A stretch of DNA of 64,000 nucleotides from Hydractinia symbiolongicarpus (Eukaryota > Cnidaria > Hydrozoa > Anthoathecata > Hydractiniidae): positions 8,043,001 to 8,107,000 of the forward strand of contig NC_079888.1 in the NCBI RefSeq assembly GCF_029227915.1. Reading direction: 5' to 3'. Shown piece by piece: positions 58,951 to 64,000 of the stretch; position 1 is the stretch's first letter; the number at the start of each line of letters is the position of its first letter. A program made the translations under genes and the position numbers. The notes under the pieces were generated by a model that saw only the letters and a program-made list of their open reading frames with translations, searched no databases and was not told the origin of the DNA.

Positions 58951-59157
58951 TTTTCTGATAGACTTTGAATTGCATTACCAACGCAACGTGGAAATCGCCA
59001 AGTCTCCTTCTAAGCATGAGTGCTGCCATAAACCTGACAAAAGTTGAAGAAGTGGCTTCAAAACATTCCAATATGGTTTAATCAATTTTAAATAAATCAT
59101 CACTTCCCTCACGTGTTTCCTAAACAAAAGATTACATCAGAGTTGAAAAAGAAAGTC

Positions 59158-59229
59158 AGGTTCTACCGAGATTTGAATTCGGATCGCTGTATTCAAAGTC
59201 CAGAGTGCTAACCATCACACCATAGAACC
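59158..59229 (-). tRNA. tRNA-Gln(TTG), R34
   Basis: As R12. Confidence 0.6.
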
Positions 59230-59236
59230 GAATGTG

Positions 59237-59318
59237 CGACGAAGATGGGATTCAAACGCACTCGGGCAGAGCCCCATGGATTAGCAGTCCATCGCCTTAA
59301 CCACTCGGCCACCTCGTC
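59237..59318 (-). tRNA. tRNA-Ser(GCT), R34
   Basis: As R12. Confidence 0.55.
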
Positions 59319-59500
59319 TGTTTCTGTACCACGTCTACTTTATGGAAAGCTAACATTGCTGAACCTGTTTCGAGTCACGTAACCTTTCACCAGCCCAAAC
59401 AGTAGGAGTACGCGAGTGGCCGAGTTTTAAGTAATCTTAGGTGTGGTCAATTATTGCGTAAGTCCAAGACGGCTTTAATGGCGGCAATTATGACGAATCA

Positions 59501-59573
59501 GCCCGGCTAGGTCAGTCGGTAGAGCATGAGACTCTTAATCTCATTGTCGTTGGATCGCGCCCCACATTGAGCG
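59501..59573 (+). tRNA. tRNA-Lys(CTT), R34, degenerate
   Basis: ctaggtcag box A change; tcattgtcg. Confidence 0.45.
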
Positions 59574-59780
59574 TTTTCGGATAGACTAAGGATTACATTA
59601 CCAACACGCCGGGAAAATCGCCAAGTGTCCTTCTAAGCATGAGTGCTGCCACAAACCTGGTAAAAGTTGAAGAAATGACTTGAAAGTATTCAAGTATGGC
59701 TTAGTCAATTTTAGATGAATCATCCCTTACCTCACGTGTTTCCTAAACAAAAGATTACATCAGAGTTGAAAAAGAAAGTC

Positions 59781-59852
59781 AGGTTCTACCGAGATTTGAA
59801 TTCGGCTCGCTGTATTCAAAGTCCAGAGTGCTAACCATCACACCATAGAACC
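59781..59852 (-). tRNA. tRNA-Gln(TTG), R35
   Basis: As R26. Confidence 0.55.
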
Positions 59853-59859
59853 GAATGTG

Positions 59860-59941
59860 CTACGAAGATGGGATTCAAACGCACTCGGGCAGAGCCCCAT
59901 GGATTAGCAGTCCATCGCCTTAACCACTCGGCCACCTCGTC
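59860..59941 (-). tRNA. tRNA-Ser(GCT), R35
   Basis: As R26. Confidence 0.5.
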
Positions 59942-60124
59942 TGTTTCTGTACCACGTCTACTTTATGGAAAGCTAACATTGCTGAACCTGTTTCGAGTCA
60001 CGTAACCTTTTACCAGTCCAAACAGTAGGAGTACGCGAGTGGCCCATATTTAAGTAATCTTAGGTGTGGTCAATTACTACATAATTTCAAGACGGTTTTA
60101 ATGACGGCACCTGATAACGAGTCA

Positions 60125-60196
60125 GCCCGGCTAGCTCAGTCGGTAGAGCATGAGACTGTTAATCTTAGGGTCGTGGTTTCGAGCCCACGTTGGGCG
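60125..60196 (+). tRNA. tRNA-Lys body with GTT anticodon, R35
   Basis: Anticodon 60158-60160. Confidence 0.7.
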
Positions 60197-60403
60197 TTTT
60201 CTGATAGACTTTGAATTGCATTACCAACGCGACGTGGAGATCGCCAAGTCTCCTTCTAAGCATGAGTGCTGCCATAAACCTGGCAAAAGTTGAAGAAGTG
60301 GCTTCAAAACATTCCAATATGGTTTAGTCAATTTTAGATAAATCATCACTTCCCTCACGTGTTTCTTAAACAAAACAATGAATCAGAGTTGTAAAAGAAA
60401 TTC

Positions 60404-60475
60404 AGGTGCTACCGAGATTTGAACTCGGATCGCTGTATTCAAAGTCCAGAGTTCGAACCATTACATCATAGAACC
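60404..60475 (-). tRNA. tRNA-Gln(TTG), R36
   Basis: As R33. Confidence 0.55.
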
Positions 60476-60482
60476 GAATGTT

Positions 60483-60564
60483 GGACGAACATGGCATTTG
60501 CACCCACGCGGGCAGAGCCCCATGGATTAGCAGTCCATCGCCTTAACCACTCGGCCACCTCGTC
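60483..60564 (-). tRNA. tRNA-Ser(GCT), R36
   Basis: Acceptor ggacgaac, T loop TGCAAAT. Confidence 0.5.
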
Positions 60565-60746
60565 TGTTTCTGTACCACGTCTACTTTATGGAAAGATAAC
60601 ATTGCTGAACCTGTTTCGAGTCACGTAACCTTTCACCAGCCCAAACAGTAGGAGTACGCGAGTGGCCGAGTTTTAAGTAATCTTAGGTGTGGTCAATTAT
60701 TGCGTAAGTCCAAGACGGCCTTAATGGCGGCACTTATGACGAATCA

Positions 60747-60819
60747 GCCCGGCTAGGTCAGTCGGTAGAGCATGAGACTCTTAATCTCATTGTCGTTGGA
60801 TCGCGCCCCACGTTGAGCG
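60747..60819 (+). tRNA. tRNA-Lys(CTT), R36, degenerate
   Basis: As R34. Confidence 0.45.
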
Positions 60820-61026
60820 TTTTCGGATAGACTAAGGATTACATTACCAACACGCCGGGAAAATCGCCAAGTGTCCTTCTAAGCATGAGTGCTGCCACAA
60901 ACCTGGTAAAAGTTGAAGAAATGACTTGAAAGTATTCAAGTATGGCTTAGTCAATTTTAGATGAATCATCCCTTACCTCACGTGTTTCCTAAACAAAAGA
61001 TTACATCAGAGTTGAAAAAGAAAGTC

Positions 61027-61098
61027 AGGTTCTACCGAGATTTGAATTCGGCTCGCTGTATTCAAAGTCCAGAGTGCTAACCATCACACCATAGAACC
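61027..61098 (-). tRNA. tRNA-Gln(TTG), R37
   Basis: As R26. Confidence 0.55.
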
Positions 61099-61105
61099 GA
61101 ATGTG

Positions 61106-61187
61106 CTACGAAGATGGGATTCAAACGCACTCGGGCAGAGCCCCATGGATTAGCAGTCCATCGCCTTAACCACTCGGCCACCTCGTC
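61106..61187 (-). tRNA. tRNA-Ser(GCT), R37
   Basis: As R26. Confidence 0.5.
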
Positions 61188-61370
61188 TGTTTCTGTACCA
61201 CGTCTACTTTATGGAAAGCTAACATTACTGAACCTGTTTCGAGTCACGTAACCTTTTACCAGTCCAAACAGTAGGAGTACGCGAGTGGCCCATATTTAAG
61301 TAATCTTAGGTGTGGTCAATTACTACATAAGTCCAAGACGGTTTTAATGACGGCACCTGATAACGAGTCA

Positions 61371-61442
61371 GCCCTGCTAGCTCAGTCGGTAGAGCATGAG
61401 ACTGTTAATCTCAGGGTCGTGGTTTCGAGCCCACGTTGGGCG
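61371..61442 (+). tRNA. tRNA-Lys body with GTT anticodon, R37
   Basis: Anticodon 61404-61406; gccctgc mismatch. Confidence 0.65.
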
Positions 61443-61649
61443 ATTTCTGATAGACTTTGAATTGCATTACCAACGCGCCGTGGAAATCGCCAAGTCTCCT
61501 TCTAAGCATGAGTGCTGCCATAAACCTGACAAAAGTTGAAGAAGTGGCTTCAAAACATTCCAATATGGTTTAGTCAATTTTAGATAAATCATCACTTCCC
61601 TCACGTGTTTCTTAAACAAAACAATGAATCAGAGTTGTAAAAGAAATTC

Positions 61650-61721
61650 AGGTGCTACCGAGATTTGAACTCGGATCGCTGTATACAAAGTCCAGAGTTC
61701 GAACCATTACATCATAGAACC
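61650..61721 (-). tRNA. tRNA-Gln(TTG), R38
   Basis: Position 38 changed (tatacaaag). Confidence 0.5.
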
Positions 61722-61728
61722 GAATGTT

Positions 61729-61810
61729 GGACGAAGATGGGATTTGCACCCACGCGGGCAGAGCCCAATGGATTAGCAGTCCATCGCCTTAACCACTCGG
61801 CCACCTCGTC
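61729..61810 (-). tRNA. tRNA-Ser(GCT), R38
   Basis: As R33. Confidence 0.55.
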
Positions 61811-61993
61811 TGTTTCTGTACCACGTCTACTTTATGGAAAGCTAACATTGCTGAACCTGTTTCGAGTCACGTAACCTTTTACCAGTCCAAACAGTAGAAG
61901 TACGCGAGTGGCCCATATTTAAGTAATCTTAGGTGTGGTCAATTACTACATAAGTCCAAGACGGTTTTAATGACGGCACCTGATAACGAGTCA

Positions 61994-62065
61994 GCCCGGC
62001 TAGCTCAGTCGGTAGAGCATGAGACTGTTAATCTCAGGGTCGTGGTTTCGAGCCCACGTTGGGCG
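61994..62065 (+). tRNA. tRNA-Lys body with GTT anticodon, R38
   Basis: Anticodon 62027-62029. Confidence 0.7.
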
Positions 62066-62272
62066 TTTTCTGATAGACTTTGAATTGCATTACCAACGCG
62101 ACGTGGAGATCGCCAAGTCTCCTTCTAAGCATGAGTGCTGCCATAAACCTGGCAAAAGTTGAAGAAGTGGCTTCAAAACATTCCAATATGGTTTAGTCAA
62201 TTTTAGATGAATCATCCCTTACCTCACGTGTTTCCTAAACAAAAGATTACATCAGAGTTGAAAAAGAAAGTC

Positions 62273-62344
62273 AGGTTCTACCGAGATTTGAATTCGGCTC
62301 GCTGTATTCAAAGTCCAGAGTGCTAACCATCACACCATAGAACC
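62273..62344 (-). tRNA. tRNA-Gln(TTG), R39
   Basis: As R26. Confidence 0.55.
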
Positions 62345-62351
62345 GAATGTG

Positions 62352-62433
62352 CTACGAAGATGGGATTCAAACGCACTCGGGCAGAGCCCCATGGATTAGC
62401 AGTCGATCGTCTTAACCATTCGGCCACCTCGTC
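62352..62433 (-). tRNA. tRNA-Ser(GCT), R39
   Basis: Hybrid: R26-type 3' half joined to R13-type 5' half. Confidence 0.5.
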
Positions 62434-62615
62434 TGAGTCTGTACCACGTCTACGTTGTGGAAAGCTAACATTGCTGAACCTTTTTCCAGTCACGTAACCT
62501 TTTACCAGCCCAAACAGTAGGAGTACGCGAGTGGCCCAATTTTAAGTAATCTTAGGTGTGGTCAATTATTGCGTAAGTCCAAGACGGCTTTAATGGCGGC
62601 ACTTATAACGAATCA

Positions 62616-62688
62616 GCCCGGCTAGCTCAGTCGGTAGAGCATGAGACTCTTAATCTCAGGGTCGTTGGATCGCGCCCCACGTTGAGCG
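62616..62688 (+). tRNA. tRNA-Lys(CTT), R39
   Basis: T loop ATCGCGC. Confidence 0.5.
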
Positions 62689-62895
62689 TTTTAGGATAGA
62701 CTAAGGATTGCATTACCAACACGCCGGGAAAATCGCCAAGTGTCCTTCTAAGCATGAGTGCTGCCACAAACCTGGTAAAAGTTGAAGAAATGACTTGAAA
62801 GTATTCAAGTATGGCTTAGTCAATTTTAGATGAATCATCCCTTACCTCACGTGTTTCCTAAACAAAAGATTTCATCAGAGTTGAAAAAGAAAGTC

Positions 62896-62967
62896 AGGTT
62901 CTACCGACTCTATCCAGCGGATCGCTGTATTCAAAGTCCAGAGTGCTAACCATCACACCATAGAACT
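62896..62967 (-). pseudogene. tRNA-Gln(TTG) with replaced T arm, R40
   Basis: T arm overwritten by ctctatccagcg. Confidence 0.7.
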
Positions 62968-62974
62968 GAATGTG

Positions 62975-63056
62975 CGACGAAGATGGGATTCAAACGCACT
63001 CGGGCAGAGCCCCATGGATTAGCAGTCCATCGCCTTAACCACTCGGCCACCTCGTC
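62975..63056 (-). tRNA. tRNA-Ser(GCT), R40
   Basis: As R12. Confidence 0.55.
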
Positions 63057-63239
63057 TGTTTCTGTACCACGTCTACTTTATGGAAAGCTAACATTGCTGA
63101 ACCTGTTTCGAGTCACGTAACCTTTTACCAGTCCAAACAGTAGAAGTACGCGTGTGGCCCATATTTAAGTAATCTTAGGTGTGGTCAATTACTGCATAAG
63201 TCCAAGACGGTTTTAATGGCGGCAACTGATAACGAGTCA

Positions 63240-63311
63240 GCCCGTCTAGCTCAGTCGGTAGAGCATGAGACTGTTAATCTCAGGGTCGTGGGTTCGAGCC
63301 CACGTTTGGCG
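63240..63311 (+). tRNA. tRNA-Lys body with GTT anticodon, R40
   Basis: Anticodon 63273-63275; gcccgtc mismatch. Confidence 0.6.
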
Positions 63312-63518
63312 TTTTCTGATAGACTTTGATTTGCATTACCAACGCGCCGTGGAAATCGCCAAGTCTCCTTCTAAGCATGAGTGCTGCCATAAACCTGACA
63401 AAAGTTAAAGAAGTGGCTTCATAACATTCCAATATGGTTTAGTCAATTTTAGATAAATCATCACTTCCCTCACGTGTTTCTTAAACAAAACATTGAATCA
63501 GAGTTGTAAAAGAAATTC

Positions 63519-63590
63519 AGGTGCTACCGAGATTTGAACTCGGATCGCTGTATTCAAAGTCCAGAGTGCGAACCATTACATCATAGAACC
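63519..63590 (-). tRNA. tRNA-Gln(TTG), R41
   Basis: T arm canonical. Confidence 0.55.
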
Positions 63591-63597
63591 GAATGTT

Positions 63598-63679
63598 GGA
63601 CGAAGATGGGATTTGCACCCACGCGGGCAGAGACCAATGGATTAGCAGTCGATCGTCTTAACCATTCGGCCACCTCGTC
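63598..63679 (-). tRNA. tRNA-Ser(GCT), R41
   Basis: As R13. Confidence 0.5.
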
Positions 63680-63862
63680 TGAGTCTGTACCACGTCTACG
63701 TTGTGGAAAGCTAACATTGCTGAACCTTTTTCCAGTCACATAACCTTTTACCAGCCCAAACAGTAGGAGTACGCGAGTGGCCCAATTTTAAGTAATCTTA
63801 GGTGTGGTCAATTATTGCGTAAGTCCAAAACGGTTTTAATGGCGGCACCTGATAACGAGTCA

Positions 63863-63934
63863 GCCCGGCTAGCTCAGTCGGTAGAGCATGAGACTGTTAA
63901 TCTGAGGGTCGTGGGTTCGAGCCCATGTTTGGCG
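63863..63934 (+). tRNA. tRNA-Lys body with GTT anticodon, R41
   Basis: Anticodon 63896-63898; T-stem mismatch (cccat). Confidence 0.6.
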
Positions 63935-64000
63935 TTTTCTGATAGACTTTGAATTCCATTACCAACGCGCCGTGGAAATCGCCAAGTCTCCTTCTAAGCA

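Larger units (their letters stand above)
50424..64000 (-). repeat. Tandem tRNA array, minus-oriented block 2 (R20 Lys to R41)
   Basis: Continues the reversed array to the window edge. From 58535 nine successive units are spaced at exactly 623 bp. Lys-body genes alternate irregularly between CTT and GTT anticodons. Confidence 0.95.

Noticed and set aside
38240-63743. Recurrent 60-80-codon ORFs (for example MNSDRCIQSP... proteins) throughout the array
   Set aside because: They are read through tRNA genes and spacers and recur only because the 623-bp unit repeats. No codon or protein-family evidence supports translation.
43074-63934. Genuine tRNA-Asn genes
   Set aside because: Apart from the anticodon the sequence is the Lys body (gcccggc acceptor, tagctcagtcggtagagc D arm) and does not resemble eukaryotic tRNA-Asn.
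4255-64000. CRISPR-like regular spacing
   Set aside because: Repeats and spacers are hundreds of bases long, spacers are conserved rather than unique, and the repeats are tRNA genes in a eukaryotic context.
4255-64000. tRNA-derived SINEs
   Set aside because: Units are in tandem with three different tRNAs each, with no A-tails or target duplications around individual tRNAs.

Overview
This is nuclear DNA from an animal. Two signatures support that. The first is a very large tandem array of eukaryotic tRNA genes whose tRNA-Ser(GCT), tRNA-Gln(TTG) and tRNA-Lys(CTT) bodies closely resemble vertebrate and invertebrate forms. The second is a set of non-LTR retrotransposons of metazoan type: one element with a restriction-like endonuclease (RLE) and three CR1/L2-like elements. 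The retrotransposon proteins resemble those of cnidarians and other aquatic invertebrates. The species cannot be fixed from the sequence, and I see no single-copy host protein-coding gene.

Layout. 1-4254: near-complete CR1/L2-like element on the minus strand (copy 1), cut by the left window edge. 4255-9086: plus-oriented tRNA array, units L1-L8. 9087-12347: RLE-type retrotransposon on the plus strand. 12348-about 16990: CR1/L2-like element copy 2 on the minus strand, abutting the C-terminal end of the RLE reading frame. 16991-35701: plus-oriented array, units L9-L40. 35702-48127: the array continues in the opposite orientation (R1-R20). 48128-50423: a 5'-truncated, frameshifted relative of the CR1-like element. 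50424-64000: minus-oriented array, R20 (its tRNA-Lys) to R41, running off the right edge.

The array unit is about 623 bp. In the plus orientation it reads tRNA-Ser(GCT) (82 nt), 7 nt spacer, tRNA-Gln(TTG) (72 nt), T5 tract, about 207 bp, a convergent tRNA-Lys (73 nt) on the other strand, then about 184 bp to the next Ser gene. I located about 239 tRNA-like loci. The 7-nt Ser-Gln spacing with one oligo-T tract after Gln suggests a shared RNA polymerase III transcript (inference). Quality varies: some left-array copies are near canonical (for example Ser at 22326 and 24796), while every Ser copy of the right array has an altered T arm and most right-array Lys(CTT) copies have a damaged B box.

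The most unusual content is anticodon drift on fixed tRNA bodies. Gln bodies carry TTA (ochre-suppressor type) at six loci. Lys bodies carry GTT (Asn) at 16 loci, all right of 43 kb, and CCT (Arg) at three. Ser bodies carry GCA, TGT or GCC. The array also records its own history: a 12.7-kb duplication that includes a retrotransposon, an orientation switch at 35701/35702, several higher-order duplications (623, 1585, 1869, 2011 and about 6995 bp), a gene-conversion-like patch, and an exact filled-site/empty-site pair for the third element.
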